Below, in pieces: positions 8,947 to 19,190 of a DNA stretch of 64,000 nucleotides. Numbering within the stretch: position 1 is the first letter of the stretch; each line of letters opens with the position of its first letter. The position numbers and the translations under genes are program-made. The stretch is from Marinomonas foliarum. Lineage in GTDB: Bacteria; Pseudomonadota; Gammaproteobacteria; Pseudomonadales; Marinomonadaceae. The stretch spans positions 1-64,000 of the forward strand of contig NZ_QPJQ01000022.1 of assembly GCF_003337275.1 (NCBI RefSeq). Reading direction: 5' to 3'. Below the pieces are notes generated by a model. The model worked only from the letters and a program-made list of their open reading frames with translations, had not been told where the DNA came from and made no database searches.

Positions 8947-10869
8947 GTGAGTACTGAAATCATTCGAGTACCGGATATTGGTGGTGCGACTGATGTCGAA
9001 ATTATCGAGATCAGTATTGCGGTTGGTGACACAATTGAAGTGGATCAATCAATTATTGTTTTAGAAACAGATAAAGCTTCTATGGATGTTCCATCTTCCA
9101 TGGCAGGTAAAGTAAAAAGTATTTCTGTGAAAGAAGGCGAAAAAGTTTCTGAAGGTGATGAGATTCTTATTATTGAGGTTGAAGGTGCGGAAGAGTCTGC
9201 TCCTGAGGCACCTGTAGAAGATTCTGCACCAGAGAAGTCCGCTGAGAAAGCTCCAGCTTCTTCATCTTCCAGCGAAGAAAAAGTTTCAGTGCCAGATATT
9301 GGTGGTGCAACTGACGTTGAAGTTATAGAGGTTTGTGTTGCTGAAGGTGATATGGTTGAAGAGGGTGATTCAATTATCGTTCTTGAAACTGATAAGGCTT
9401 CTATGGACATACCTTCACCATTTACAGGTAAGATCGCCAAGATTTCTATTAAAGTTGGTGACACTGTATCCGAAGGTGCTGATATTCTTGTGCTGACAAC
9501 TGAGTCATCTTCAGTGGCGCCTGCTGCTAAAGAAGAAAAAGCTGAAGAGCCAAAATCATCTGCTCCTGCTGCAGCACCAGCTTCTGGTGGTGTTGAGTCG
9601 GTTAAAGTGCCTGACATTGGCGGTGCTGAAGGCGTTGAAGTTATCGAGGTTGCTGTTGCAGCCGGAGATAAAGTTCAAGAAGGTGATTCTATCATTGTTC
9701 TTGAGACTGATAAGGCCTCTATGGAAATTCCTGCGCCGAAATCAGGAACAGTGAAGTCTGTTTCTATTAAGGTTGGTGATAAGGTTTCTGAAGGCGATCT
9801 TGTTCTTGAGCTTGAAGTAGAAGGTGGTTCTGAAGTGCCTGCGCCTGCGCCGGCTGCTGAAAAAGCGACTTCTGCACCAACTGAAAAGCCTAAAGCAAGT
9901 GCCGAAAAGTCAGCTCCTGCAGTAGATCAATCTGCTGTACTGTCTGAACCTTCTAAGAAAGTTCATGCTGGTCCAGCTGTTCGTATGCTCGCTCGCGAGT
10001 TAGGTGTTGATCTGTCTCTTGTTCGTCCTACTGGCCCTCGTGGTCGTATTACGAAAGAAGATTTGCATGCTTATGTGAAAGCAGCTGTGCAAAAGGTGGC
10101 TTCTGCTCCGGCTGGTGGTGTTGCAACAGGTTCCGGTCTGCCAACTGTGCCAGATCAAGACTTTAGCAAGTTTGGTGAAGTTGACGTTGTTAAGATGAGC
10201 AAGATCCAGCGTCTAACTGCTCAGAACATGGTTCGCAACGCGCTTGTTGTGCCTCAAGTTACTCAGTTTGATAAAGCTGATATTTCTGATCTTGAAGCAT
10301 TCCGTAAAGGCTTAAAAGGCGAAATGGAGAAACAAGGTGTTAAATTAACGCCGCTTCCATTCCTGATTAAAGCAGTTGCGCAAGCAATGGTTGCTAATCC
10401 AAGCTTTAATGTGTCGCTAATGGCCGATGGCGAAAGCTACGTTCAAAAGCATTATGTACACATTGGTATTGCTGTGGATTCACCTGCTGGTTTGGTTGTT
10501 CCTGTTTTGCGTGACGCAGATAAGAAATCTGTCGTCCAAATTGCAAAAGAAGCGGGAGAGCTAATTAAGAAAGCACTAGATAAACAACTTAAGCCGGCTG
10601 ACATGCAGGGTGGTTGTTTCACTATTTCTAGTTTGGGTGCAATTGGCGGAACAGGATTTACTCCTATCGTTAACTGTCCTGAAGTGGGTATTTTGGGTGT
10701 TTCTAAAGCGGACGTTGAGCCACGCTGGAATGGTAAAGAGTTTGAGCCTCGTACAATGTTGCCATTGTGCTTGTCTTACGATCACAGAGCGGTGAATGGT
10801 GGTGATGCAGGTCGTTTTATGACTTTCTTGAACTCCTTGCTGAGTGATGTACGTCGCTTGTCTCTTTAA
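8947..10869 (+). CDS. aceF: pyruvate dehydrogenase E2, dihydrolipoyl acetyltransferase with three lipoyl domains
   Basis: Moves acetyl groups from E1 via lipoyl-lysine to CoA and forms the complex core. 640 residues: three tandem lipoyl domains with lipoylated Lys in ETDKASM at about residues 43, 150 and 256, joined by Ala/Pro/Glu-rich flexible linkers; a peripheral subunit-binding domain (about 336-378); and the catalytic domain, with HRAVNGGDAG near 613 carrying the active-site His. The start is GTG at 8947, chosen for the AAAGGAG six bases upstream. lpd (E3) does not follow; a terminator does, so E3 must be encoded elsewhere. Confidence 0.98.
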   Translation: MSTEIIRVPDIGGATDVEIIEISIAVGDTIEVDQSIIVLETDKASMDVPSSMAGKVKSISVKEGEKVSEGDEILIIEVEGAEESAPEAPVEDSAPEKSAEKAPASSSSSEEKVSVPDIGGATDVEVIEVCVAEGDMVEEGDSIIVLETDKASMDIPSPFTGKIAKISIKVGDTVSEGADILVLTTESSSVAPAAKEEKAEEPKSSAPAAAPASGGVESVKVPDIGGAEGVEVIEVAVAAGDKVQEGDSIIVLETDKASMEIPAPKSGTVKSVSIKVGDKVSEGDLVLELEVEGGSEVPAPAPAAEKATSAPTEKPKASAEKSAPAVDQSAVLSEPSKKVHAGPAVRMLARELGVDLSLVRPTGPRGRITKEDLHAYVKAAVQKVASAPAGGVATGSGLPTVPDQDFSKFGEVDVVKMSKIQRLTAQNMVRNALVVPQVTQFDKADISDLEAFRKGLKGEMEKQGVKLTPLPFLIKAVAQAMVANPSFNVSLMADGESYVQKHYVHIGIAVDSPAGLVVPVLRDADKKSVVQIAKEAGELIKKALDKQLKPADMQGGCFTISSLGAIGGTGFTPIVNCPEVGILGVSKADVEPRWNGKEFEPRTMLPLCLSYDHRAVNGGDAGRFMTFLNSLLSDVRRLSL

Positions 10870-10900
10870 TCAGATTCTTTGATTAACAACTAAGCAAATA

Positions 10901-10929
10901 AAAAGCCGCTTTTCTAAGCGGCTTTTTTT
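10901..10929. terminator. bidirectional terminator between aceF and the SulP gene
   Basis: AAAAGCCGCTT, loop TTCT, AAGCGGCTTTTTTT. A-run on one side and T-run on the other, so it can end the convergent aceF and SulP transcripts. Confidence 0.9.
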
Positions 10930-10954
10930 GATCTAATGTTTTTGCATTGCTTTA

Positions 10955-12607
10955 TTACGAAGTGGGTAAGTTTTTAACAGCTTGCTGCAAAGCGGATTTA
11001 CGAGAATCACAAAACGCATTATGCGGCAGTCTATTTGATACGCCCAGCTTTTCAAGTCGTTCTGTAGTTTGTCCATTAGGGCTAAAGATATAAACGGCAC
11101 AGTTAGCTTCTATCGCGTCTTTTATGGCGTTTTCTAGTGCAAGCCCTATGGTGAGGTCCATCATAGGAACGGCGCTCAGATCTAATACCACAGCTTTGTA
11201 GTTGTGTATGCGGTTGTGATGCTTTGCGATGGCTTTACTTGCACCAAAAATCATTGGGCCAGATAGATAGAAAAGCAATACGTTTCCATCAGCCTGGTCT
11301 AGTAATGATTTTTCCTCTTCTGATAGTGGAATATCGTCGTCAGCATCACTGATGGCTTTTACATTCCCTGACTGTAATCGGCTGAGTTTTTCTATTGTCA
11401 TGATATTGGCTATAAACACTCCAATTCCAACCGCAACCATTAGGTCAACAAATACAGTTAGCGCCATCACTCCGTACATTATAATGGTAGGGGAAAGGGC
11501 GACTTTGTGTGCACGTTTTAAGAAGCTCCAGTCGAGTATGTTGATCCCCACATACAAGGCAATACCAGCCAGTACAGCCATTGGAATTGGGCTAATTAAG
11601 TCAGATGCACCAAGTACAACCAATAAAAGAATTAACGCTCTTGTTATGCCTGCAAGCGGTGATTTGCCGCCAGATTGTATATTAACGACGGTTCCCATGG
11701 TTGCGCCAGCGCCAGGAAGTCCACCAAGAAGGCCGGAGAAAAAATTAGCGGTGCCTTGCCCAATAAGTTCTCGGTTTGAGTCATGTTCTTTACGCGTAAG
11801 ACTGTCTGCAATAACTGCTGTAAGTAAGGTGTCTATGCAGCCCAAAGTCCCCAGTACAAGGCCGTTAATGATCATTTCTATAAACACAGACTGTTCAAAG
11901 GTGGGCCAATGAATGGATGGTAGACCAGACGGGATAATACCTATTCGGCGCACATCTGAATCGTTAAATAATAGAATGGAAATAAGCGTGATTGCGACCA
12001 AAGCAACCAGTTGAGGAGGAACGTACCGGCGCCAGTGTTTAGGGAGATAAAACAATACGCCCAGCGTTAGTAAGCCCAAAAATAATTCAGAAAACTTAAG
12101 GTTAACAATTAGGTTGGGGAGGGCGCTTAGTGTACCGATCACACCGCCTGATGGTGATGAATGTCCCAAGAAGGGTGCTATTTGTAAGATAATTAAAATA
12201 ATGCCAATACCAGACATAAAGCCTGATATTACGCTATATGGCATAAGGGTGATGTATTTACCGAGTTTCAGATAGCCTAATGTAATTTGGAATAGGCCGG
12301 CGATCATGACAACAGTAAATGCCATGGCAACCCCTCCTTCTGGGCTGCTGGCAAGCATGCTGGTAAGAACAGCTGTCATGATAACTGTCATTGGGCCGGT
12401 TGGTTCTGAGATTAAGCTGGTTGAGCCGCCAAATAGTGCAGCAAAAAGCCCAACGAGTATTGCTCCCCATAGACCGGCTTCTGCACCAGCTCCTGATGCT
12501 ACTCCAAATGCTAGTGCGAGTGGTAGCGAAACAATGGCAGTCGTTGCGCCACCAAATAAATCGCCTACAAGAGTCCAATCTTTAAAGCGAGAAAAATCAA
12601 TGATCAT
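10955..12607 (-). CDS. SulP-family anion transporter with STAS domain
   Basis: Inner-membrane anion permease, 550 residues. The N-terminal part has about ten to twelve hydrophobic segments, including the SulP signature around LISEPTGPMTVIMTAV (about residues 65-80) and the later GLPGAGATMGTVVNI-like loop; the last 110 residues form a cytoplasmic STAS domain (LDLSAVPMMDLT near 480). Substrate cannot be read from sequence: SulP members carry sulfate, bicarbonate (BicA type) or dicarboxylates. The N-terminus resembles BicA-like proteins, but no carbonic anhydrase gene is adjacent. It lies downstream of rne, with a terminator between them. Confidence 0.85.
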   Translation of the reverse strand: MIIDFSRFKDWTLVGDLFGGATTAIVSLPLALAFGVASGAGAEAGLWGAILVGLFAALFGGSTSLISEPTGPMTVIMTAVLTSMLASSPEGGVAMAFTVVMIAGLFQITLGYLKLGKYITLMPYSVISGFMSGIGIILIILQIAPFLGHSSPSGGVIGTLSALPNLIVNLKFSELFLGLLTLGVLFYLPKHWRRYVPPQLVALVAITLISILLFNDSDVRRIGIIPSGLPSIHWPTFEQSVFIEMIINGLVLGTLGCIDTLLTAVIADSLTRKEHDSNRELIGQGTANFFSGLLGGLPGAGATMGTVVNIQSGGKSPLAGITRALILLLVVLGASDLISPIPMAVLAGIALYVGINILDWSFLKRAHKVALSPTIIMYGVMALTVFVDLMVAVGIGVFIANIMTIEKLSRLQSGNVKAISDADDDIPLSEEEKSLLDQADGNVLLFYLSGPMIFGASKAIAKHHNRIHNYKAVVLDLSAVPMMDLTIGLALENAIKDAIEANCAVYIFSPNGQTTERLEKLGVSNRLPHNAFCDSRKSALQQAVKNLPTS

Positions 12608-12676
12608 TGTTTTTTACCTGTCCGTTATTCATGTTCAAATCAATCCTTTGAAATAATCCATATTGCTCTTGTTGCA

Positions 12677-12703
12677 AAAGAGCCCGCATAATGCGGGCTC
12701 TTT
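12677..12703 (-). terminator. terminator after rne
   Basis: AAAGAGCCCGCAT and ATGCGGGCTCTTT are perfect arms around one or a few bases; a T-run follows on the minus strand. It separates rne from the SulP gene. Confidence 0.85.
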
Positions 12704-12731
12704 GTTATTTCACGAAAATTTCATGCAGTTT

Positions 12732-15700
12732 TTACTCTGCATTAGTCTCTGAGGCAGGCTCAGGGCTTGTTTCTTCTCGTGAGACTCTTGGGTCATTTTT
12801 TACCCGACCAGAAGAAGCGCGACGGCGCGATGTTGCAGCGTTACGCTTTTCTTCTTGCTCTAAACGAAGCTTTTCTTGCTGAGCTAAAATAGCGGCTGGT
12901 AATTCTACCGGTGCTTTGACTTCAGTGTTGGCCGCTTTCGCTACTGGCTTACCACGCCCACGACGAGGAGTTCGAGTCGAGCGGCCTATATTGTCAGGCT
13001 TCTCTTCTGTTGTCTCTTCTTCGGTGGTAATCTGCACTGTTTCGGCTTCTGGAGGAGTCGACTCGATAACTGCTTCAGGTTGAGTATCTTCTTTTGCTAG
13101 CGTGCTTTCAGTTGGCTCTGTCACTACTAAGGCATTGTCATAATTTTCTTGCTCAATTTTTCTCATTTGAGCTTTTACTGACATCTTAGGCTTCGTAGGT
13201 TTAGTATCAACTTCATTTTCAGATGCTTCCTTAGAGGTTTCTTCAGTTTTTTCTTTAGGAGCTTCTTCCGTTACGCCTTTAGCAGTAGTTGCTTCAGTTG
13301 TTTCTTTAGGGGCCTCTTCAGTTACGTCTTTAGCAGTAGTTGCTTCAGTTGTTTCTTTAGGGGCCTCTTCAGTCACGTCGTTAGTTGTGTCAACTTCAGT
13401 CGTTTCTTTAGGAGTTTCTTCAGTCACGTCGTTAGTTGTGTCAACTTCAGTCGTTTCTTTAGGAGCTTCTTCAGTCACGTCGTTATTTGTGTCAACTTCA
13501 GTCGTTTCTTTAGGAGCTTCTTCAGTCACGTCGTTATTTGTGTCAACTTCAGTCGTTTCCTTAGATACCTCTTCAGTTGTGTCTTTAGAAACTACAGCTT
13601 CCGCTCTGTCTTGTTTTGCTTCTTTAGCCTTGCTTTCTTTTTGTGTTGCAGGCTTTTGAGCTTCAGTATTTTCTAAGGTCTCAGCTGCTTGAGCTTCATC
13701 GGTGATGCTAGATTCATTGCTTTCCTGCTGTTCATTGTTTTCTTCTTTCTGAGGGCGACGAGAGCGACGAGAGCGACGAGAGCGGCGCTGAGGCTCATCA
13801 CCATTTTCACTTTTCTCTGTTACCGCATTTTGAGCTGCCTCTACTAAAGCTGCATCTTCTTGCTCTTGTAGTTTGCTTGCTTCTAACGCTTCATCCTTTA
13901 GTTTTCCGTTGCGACGGCGATTGTCGTTACGGTCGCGTTTGCGCTCTTTCACTTCAGGAACGTCTTTGGCCTTCGGTTGCTGACGAGGTGCTTTTACCAC
14001 CGCTTCTTGCTTTTCAACTCGAGTATCTTGAGTTTCTTGCTTGTTATTGCGGTTATTACGACGACCGTTATTTTTGCTGCCAGCTTCAGCTTGTTCACGA
14101 CGAGACTGACGAGTTGAGCGTGCGTTTTCTGCAGTGCTGTCATCTTTATCTGAGTTCTGATGTTTAACATTACGCTTGTTATTTCTATTTGGGCGACTGT
14201 TTGTGTTTTTGCTGGATGTATTTCTGTTGCTCTGCGTGTTCGTATTTGTTGGTGCTTTACTTGTGCTCTTTGGTTTTGCATTAGTTTGTGGTTCACCAAA
14301 TAGCGCTGTCATTATGCGTTTCAACAAACTTGGTTTGCTCGGCGACTTTTTAGCGGCTTTAGGGGTGCTTGTTGGTGCGGTGTGCTCAGGTGCTGGTGCC
14401 TTTGGTGCAATGCTTGTTACTGCCGCTTGTGGGCGAACATTTTCATTTGCTTTGCGTGGCTCGTAAGGAGGCTGCTCTGGTGTTTTTACAAGTGAGTAAC
14501 TGTTTTCGTTTTGTGTAACGACTGTGCTGTCATCACGAATACGTTCTACTTCAAAGTGCGGTGTTTCCATATGAGGATTTGGCACAAGGATGATGTGAAC
14601 GCTGTTACGCTTTTCAATTTTAGCAATATTGGTGCGCTTCTCGTTTAGCAAAAAGGTCGCAACTGAAACAGGTAAAACTGCTCGAATTTGGGCTGTGCGT
14701 TCTTTAGAGCATTCTTCTTCGATAAGGCGAAGTACAGAAAGCGCTAGAGACTCAACGTCACGGATAAAGCCTTGGCCATTACAGCGAGGGCAAACGATGC
14801 CGCTGGTTTCGCCAAGAGAAGGGCGCAAACGTTGACGTGACATTTCTAATAGACCGAAGCGAGAAATACGACCAAGTTGAACGCGAGCACGATCCGCCTC
14901 TAGAGCGTTTTTCATGCGGTTTTCAACTTCTTTTTGGTTGCGTACTGGTGTCATATCGATGAAATCGATAACAACCAACCCACCGATGTCGCGAAGACGT
15001 AATTGACGAGCTATTTCATCAGCCGCTTCTAAGTTGGTTTGTAGTGCTGTTTCTTCGATATCTCCGCCTTTCGTCGCGCGGGCTGAGTTGATATCGATAG
15101 ACACTAGTGCTTCTGTTGGGTCAATAACAATTGAACCGCCAGAAGGTAGGCGAACTTCACGCTGGAAAGCCGTTTCGATCTGAGTTTCGATCTGGAAACG
15201 GTTAAACAGTGGTGTGGAGTCAGTATACATTTTAATGCGCGACTTAAAGTGCGGCATTACTTGCATAACGAAGTTTATAGCGTCTTGGTAAGCGCTTTTC
15301 TCATCAATCAACACTTCGCCAATGTCTTCGCGTAGATAATCGCGAATGGCACGGATGACGATGTTGCTTTCTTGATAGATTAAGAAAGGGGCAGGTTTTT
15401 CAGATGCTGCTTTGGTGATGGATGACCATAAAGTATCAAGGTAATCCAAATCCCACTGCAACTCTTCAGTTGAACGACCAACGCCAGCGGTACGAACAAT
15501 AAGGCCGCCGTTTTCTGGTGTGTTCAGGCCTGACATAGCTTCTTTAAGGTGTGATCTATCATCACCGTCGATGCGACGAGAAATACCACCAGCGCGAGGA
15601 TTGTTTGGCATCAAAACCAAATAACGACCCGCTAAACTAACGAAGGTAGTCAAGGCCGCACCTTTATTACCACGTTCCTCTTTGTCCACTTGAACAATCA

Positions 15701-15998
15701 CTTCTTGACCTTCGCTTAACACATCTTTGATGTTAATTCGGCCTTCGTGGTTCGATTTTTTGGAAAAATAGGTCTTGGAGATTTCTTTTAGAGGTAGGAA
15801 GCCGTGGCGATCTGCTCCGAAGTCAACAAAAGCTGCTTCTAGACTCGGCTCAATGCGAGTGATGCGACCTTTATATATATTTGACTTCTTCTGTTCGCGA
15901 GAACCGGATTCGATGTCTAGATCATATAGACGTTGTCCGTCTACTAGGGCGACGCGCAACTCTTCTTGTTGAGTTGCATTAATAAGCATTCTAATCAT
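12732..15998 (-). CDS. rne: ribonuclease E with long repetitive acidic C-terminal tail
   Basis: Essential endoribonuclease for mRNA decay and rRNA/tRNA processing, and scaffold of the degradosome. The start at 15998 gives [18 protein letters not shown], the family N-terminus; an upstream in-frame ATG would add 13 unconserved residues. 1088 residues: S1 RNA-binding domain (about 35-120), 5' sensor and DNase-I-like catalytic core with the metal Asp residues in [12 protein letters not shown] and VVIDFID, then the Zn-link CPRCNGQG. After about residue 510 the tail is unstructured, with Arg-rich patches ([13 protein letters not shown]) for RNA binding. Residues about 800-916 are seven imperfect 17-residue repeats of the form [17 protein letters not shown]. 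The core is typical and the repeats are unusual. Confidence 0.96.
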   Translation of the reverse strand: MIRMLINATQQEELRVALVDGQRLYDLDIESGSREQKKSNIYKGRITRIEPSLEAAFVDFGADRHGFLPLKEISKTYFSKKSNHEGRINIKDVLSEGQEVIVQVDKEERGNKGAALTTFVSLAGRYLVLMPNNPRAGGISRRIDGDDRSHLKEAMSGLNTPENGGLIVRTAGVGRSTEELQWDLDYLDTLWSSITKAASEKPAPFLIYQESNIVIRAIRDYLREDIGEVLIDEKSAYQDAINFVMQVMPHFKSRIKMYTDSTPLFNRFQIETQIETAFQREVRLPSGGSIVIDPTEALVSIDINSARATKGGDIEETALQTNLEAADEIARQLRLRDIGGLVVIDFIDMTPVRNQKEVENRMKNALEADRARVQLGRISRFGLLEMSRQRLRPSLGETSGIVCPRCNGQGFIRDVESLALSVLRLIEEECSKERTAQIRAVLPVSVATFLLNEKRTNIAKIEKRNSVHIILVPNPHMETPHFEVERIRDDSTVVTQNENSYSLVKTPEQPPYEPRKANENVRPQAAVTSIAPKAPAPEHTAPTSTPKAAKKSPSKPSLLKRIMTALFGEPQTNAKPKSTSKAPTNTNTQSNRNTSSKNTNSRPNRNNKRNVKHQNSDKDDSTAENARSTRQSRREQAEAGSKNNGRRNNRNNKQETQDTRVEKQEAVVKAPRQQPKAKDVPEVKERKRDRNDNRRRNGKLKDEALEASKLQEQEDAALVEAAQNAVTEKSENGDEPQRRSRRSRRSRRPQKEENNEQQESNESSITDEAQAAETLENTEAQKPATQKESKAKEAKQDRAEAVVSKDTTEEVSKETTEVDTNNDVTEEAPKETTEVDTNNDVTEEAPKETTEVDTTNDVTEETPKETTEVDTTNDVTEEAPKETTEATTAKDVTEEAPKETTEATTAKGVTEEAPKEKTEETSKEASENEVDTKPTKPKMSVKAQMRKIEQENYDNALVVTEPTESTLAKEDTQPEAVIESTPPEAETVQITTEEETTEEKPDNIGRSTRTPRRGRGKPVAKAANTEVKAPVELPAAILAQQEKLRLEQEEKRNAATSRRRASSGRVKNDPRVSREETSPEPASETNAE
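13245..13605 (-). repeat. about seven tandem 51-bp repeats inside rne
   Basis: The block GTTTCTTTAGG (plus strand) recurs at intervals of exactly 51 bases near 13250, 13301, 13352, 13403, 13454, 13505 and 13556, each followed by TTCAGT(C/T)ACGTC. The unit is 17 codons, so copy-number change keeps the rne frame. Inner copies are nearly identical, which points to recent expansion. Confidence 0.9.
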
Positions 15999-16468
15999 TA
16001 TATGTGTGAACTCTGTGGGCTGATACGAAAGAGTCACAACAGTGATAGGGTAACCATTAATAAATCTGACTCAGAATTAGAGCAAGTCATTCAGTGTTCT
16101 CTGGCGAGAGGAGTACGCGATTCGTTTATTTATGTTAAACGCTTTTATGCGGTCGCTGCCGTGATCAATACCAAATAGTCTCTTTAACCGGTCTCGTTTC
16201 TTTGCTTTTACGAAACAACGCGAACGCGTGGCCTAGCAATTTAATGAGAGTTCCTTCCACTGAAGCGGATTTTTCCGAATCATGCGGTTTATTATTTAAG
16301 ATTAACTGTTACAGAGGTAAGATAGGGGGCCAAAGTGTCGCTTCGGCAATTGTCATTCAATTCTTGCATCTTATCTTCGAGGTGTTTTGTTGCCTCTTAC
16401 CCTTTGCGAATGTGAATATAACAGTAAAAACTAAGTGCTTCAATTATAAAGGAAACCAATCTTAGCTT
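15999..16468. promoter_or_regulatory. rne / rluC divergent intergenic region
   Basis: 470 bases without a gene, holding the divergent promoters and probably a long rne 5' leader. In enterobacteria the rne leader is about 360 nt and mediates autoregulation by RNase E cleavage; the size here is compatible, but the hairpins differ from what I remember. Small inverted repeats are seen, such as AATTG/CAATT near 16350 and GAGG/CCTC near 16380-16398. No terminator. Confidence 0.5.
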
Positions 16469-17440
16469 ATGTCGGACTCAGAACTAAATTCAACAGAGCG
16501 TCCCGCGGTTCGTTACGTCACGATTGACGACAATAATACGGGGCAGCGAATCGATAATTTTTTGGTTACCTTTTTAAAGGGTGTTCCGAAAGGCAAGATT
16601 TACAACTTACTTAGGAAAGGTGAAATACGCGTTAATAAGAAGCGAACTAAGCCTGATTACCGTCTTCAGAATGAAGATGTTGTGCGTATTGCGCCGATTG
16701 TGATTGCGCCAGAATCAGACAAGCCTGTCTTGTCTGATCGTTTAAAAAGCGAGATAGAATCACGCATTGTCTATGAGGACAAAGGGTTGATCGTTGTTAA
16801 TAAACCGTCAGGCCTAGCTGTTCATGGTGGCAGTGGCTTGAGTTTTGGTTTGGTTGAGGTGATCCGCCAAATGCGGCCGTTAGAGAAGTTTGTTGAGCTT
16901 GTTCATCGACTCGACCGTGATACTTCGGGTCTTATCATGATCGCAAAAAAACGTGCAGTGTTAAAAGAACTGCATACTGCGTTACGTGAAAAAGAAGGCG
17001 TACAAAAAACGTATCTGGCTTTGGTCTATGGCAGCTGGCCTAAGCGGAAATTACAAGTTAATGCGCCTTTGTTAAAGAATGAGCTGAAATCTGGCGAGCG
17101 CGTGGTGAAGGTTCATACAGATGGGAAAGAAAGTTTAACTCGCTTTAAGTTAGTTCGTCAGTTTGAGGGATATAGTTTGGTTCAGTGTGAGCCAGTAACA
17201 GGGCGTACGCATCAGATTCGCGTTCATACGCTTCATGCGGGCTATCCAATTGTTGGTGATGACAAATACGCGCCAATGGAATCTTTAAAAGAAACAAAAG
17301 CCCTGGGCTTTAAGCGCTTATGTCTCCATGCAACACGACTAGACATTATGTTGAATGGAGAGCGTATGTTATTTGAAGCGCCACTGGATAAAGAGTGGCA
17401 AAACTTGATGAATGAAAAATTGACCGGGATTTTCTCGTAA
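16469..17440 (+). CDS. rluC: 23S rRNA pseudouridine synthase (955/2504/2580 type)
   Basis: Makes pseudouridine in 23S rRNA, at E. coli positions 955, 2504 and 2580. 323 residues: S4-like RNA-binding domain (about 25-80, with GKIYNLLRKGEIRVNKKR) followed by the RluA-type catalytic domain, with the catalytic Asp in HRLDRDTSG near 150 and GRTHQIRVH further on. Divergent from rne, the same pairing as in E. coli and Pseudomonas. The phosphatase-sppA pair that follows rluC in Pseudomonas is 42 kb away here (59.4 kb). Confidence 0.95.
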   Translation: MSDSELNSTERPAVRYVTIDDNNTGQRIDNFLVTFLKGVPKGKIYNLLRKGEIRVNKKRTKPDYRLQNEDVVRIAPIVIAPESDKPVLSDRLKSEIESRIVYEDKGLIVVNKPSGLAVHGGSGLSFGLVEVIRQMRPLEKFVELVHRLDRDTSGLIMIAKKRAVLKELHTALREKEGVQKTYLALVYGSWPKRKLQVNAPLLKNELKSGERVVKVHTDGKESLTRFKLVRQFEGYSLVQCEPVTGRTHQIRVHTLHAGYPIVGDDKYAPMESLKETKALGFKRLCLHATRLDIMLNGERMLFEAPLDKEWQNLMNEKLTGIFS

Positions 17441-17469
17441 CTATATTGTCGTTTTTGAATCGTTAGTTC

Positions 17470-17498
17470 AAAAGACTTGCTGAGGCAGGTCTTTTTTT
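17470..17498 (+). terminator. terminator after rluC
   Basis: AAAAGACTTGC, loop TGAG, GCAGGTCTTTTTTTT: one G-T mismatch in the stem and an eight-base T-run. Confidence 0.85.
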
Positions 17499-17779
17499 TG
17501 GCTTATTGTTAGTAGGTACGGCCTTTGCTTTCCTTATGGGTGACGCGGACTTTACGGTATTGGCGATTGGGTTCAGATTTATTATGTAAAAAATAGCCAC
17601 CAATAATGGATTTAAATTAGGCTTTTTTGAAAGGAAATAGAGCGTCACACCTGTAGTGCTTGAAAGCGAAAAGATAAGATTAAAATGTGCATGTGCTCTT
17701 GGAGTGTTGTTCTTGTTGTTTTGCCTCAATAGAATCAAGTATTAGTTTCATTGCATCTACATTGAGCAAGAAGGTACGC

Positions 17780-18238
17780 ATGAAGAAAGTTTTACTGAAA
17801 AAACTGCAGTCTCTCACTGCGATTCTTGTATTGAACACTGTTCCTGTTAGTTTTGCGCAAGCGAGCAACATTAGCTATGAGGCAGAGGTACTGCAAGCTA
17901 GGGTGTTGGTTGATGACAAAAGAAATGCGCTTAAGAGTGTTCATTATCAGAAAGATACATTAAAGCAGCTATATTTTGACAACTCACTGACCTATATACA
18001 AAAACACTCAAAAAAAGCAGCGACTTATCAGCATCAAGTCGCTTTAGCTTTGGTGGAGGAGGCGTATCAAGATGATTATGATACTTTATTGGATCAGTAT
18101 GAGCTCGAATTGGAAAATGTCACTGATGCAAACGGTAGAATGACAGCAAAGAATAGAGTTAAAGAGCAACTGCAGGATTTAAAGGTTATGCGTGGTACAA
18201 AAATCGCAGAGTTTGATCGGCAATTTGGTATTACGTAG
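17780..18238 (+). CDS. secreted hypothetical protein, 152 aa
   Basis: Family not recognised. The ATG at 17780 is chosen because AGAAGG precedes it and because it starts a clean signal peptide: MKKVLLKKLQ, a hydrophobic core, then a likely cleavage at SFAQA/S near residue 26. The mature 125 residues are highly charged and helical, with a heptad-like pattern (DDYDTLLDQYELELENV) and a C-terminal Lys/Arg-rich helix. No cysteines in the mature part. Probably periplasmic. It is followed after 46 bases by the CLCA_X gene on the same strand, so the two may be cotranscribed. Confidence 0.65.
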   Translation: MKKVLLKKLQSLTAILVLNTVPVSFAQASNISYEAEVLQARVLVDDKRNALKSVHYQKDTLKQLYFDNSLTYIQKHSKKAATYQHQVALALVEEAYQDDYDTLLDQYELELENVTDANGRMTAKNRVKEQLQDLKVMRGTKIAEFDRQFGIT

Positions 18239-18284
18239 AACTCACTATTGCATTAAGTTTCGTCTAGTTAATTAGAGAGTTTGC

Positions 18285-19040
18285 ATGTCTTTCAGTCAAG
18301 CCCCAATAAACTTTGTCATGATACGTCGACAATTTGATTTTCGAGGTATTGAAATGGGGCGTTGGGTAACGCCAGAAGAAAGAGATCGAGCCGCGGTGAA
18401 CTTCTATCGAGCATTAGAGGATTTAATGTTCGTATTGCAAGGGCCGGAGCTATTAATATCATTGCGAGGTACTCTTGGGCTTCAATATGGAAAGGGCGGA
18501 AGACCAGGCGTAGCCGCTCACTATGTGCCTGCAACGCGGCAGCTATCATTAGCAAAAAATGCGGGAGCTGGTAGTCTCGCTCACGAATGGTTTCATGCCT
18601 TCGACCATTACATGGGTGAAAAAATGTTCCAGCATGTATCGACTTCTCATTTTGCTTCTGCATGCTGGCTAAACAGTGCCCAATTACAACTGTCTCGTAA
18701 CAAGCAACCTCATCCATTGAGCTTATTATTAGCCGAGTGTTTCAAAGCCATTATGCTGAACGAGCAAGGTGATGAGCCAAGCGACATGTGTCAAATATCC
18801 CGCCTTACAGATCAAAAGTTAAAAGTCATCTATTACGCTAAACCAGAAGAGATGGCAGCACGCGCTTTCGAGGCGTTCGTTGAGGACACAAAACCTACCA
18901 GCACCTTCTTAGTAAAAGGAAGTCGCCATTCTGAAGAGGCCAAAATGGGCCTTTACCCTCAAGGTGAGCAGCGACTTCGTATTAATCAAGCCTTTCAGAA
19001 TTATTTTAGTTTGCTTGGTCACGCGTTAAGTAAAGCGTAA
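18285..19040 (+). CDS. CLCA_X family protein (LPD1-like, zincin motif)
   Basis: 251 residues. It matches what I remember of the CLCA_X family of marine gammaproteobacteria: GRWVTPEER near residue 25, then LISLRGTLGLQYGKGG, AHYVPATRQLSLAKNAGAGSLAHEWFHAFDHY. HEWFH (about residues 103-107) is an HExxH zinc-metallopeptidase-type motif, and a Glu-rich YAKPEEMAARAFEAFVED helix could supply the third ligand, as in polyvalent-protein LPD1 domains. No signal peptide. Substrate and role are unknown. GAGAG before the ATG supports the start. A bidirectional terminator follows. Confidence 0.75.
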   Translation: MSFSQAPINFVMIRRQFDFRGIEMGRWVTPEERDRAAVNFYRALEDLMFVLQGPELLISLRGTLGLQYGKGGRPGVAAHYVPATRQLSLAKNAGAGSLAHEWFHAFDHYMGEKMFQHVSTSHFASACWLNSAQLQLSRNKQPHPLSLLLAECFKAIMLNEQGDEPSDMCQISRLTDQKLKVIYYAKPEEMAARAFEAFVEDTKPTSTFLVKGSRHSEEAKMGLYPQGEQRLRINQAFQNYFSLLGHALSKA

Positions 19041-19124
19041 TACTTATATTTAATAAATAAAATACCATTTATATTTTAATTATCCTATGGGTTCGATGCT
19101 GTAAAGGATCAGAGATCAATGAAA

Positions 19125-19160
19125 CAAAAAAAGGCGAATCATTGCTGATTCGCCTTTTTT
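19125..19160. terminator. bidirectional terminator between CLCA_X and gcvP
   Basis: AAAAAAAGGCGAATCA, short loop, TGATTCGCCTTTTTT; perfect stem with A-run and T-run, serving the convergent genes on both sides. Confidence 0.92.
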
Positions 19161-19190
19161 GGTTCTAGTACTTTTTAGTAGCTTCGAATA

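Noticed and set aside
9045-9617. 190-codon open frame on minus inside aceF
   Set aside because: Antisense to the lipoyl domains and linkers; low-complexity Ser/Thr product mirrored from Glu/Ala codons, no ribosome site.
11352-11912. 186-codon plus-strand frame opposite the SulP gene
   Set aside because: Antisense to a well-supported membrane protein; no ribosome site or family.
13387-13659. Plus-strand open frame of Ser/Val-rich repeats
   Set aside because: It is the reverse of the 51-bp repeats inside rne; the repeat keeps several frames open.
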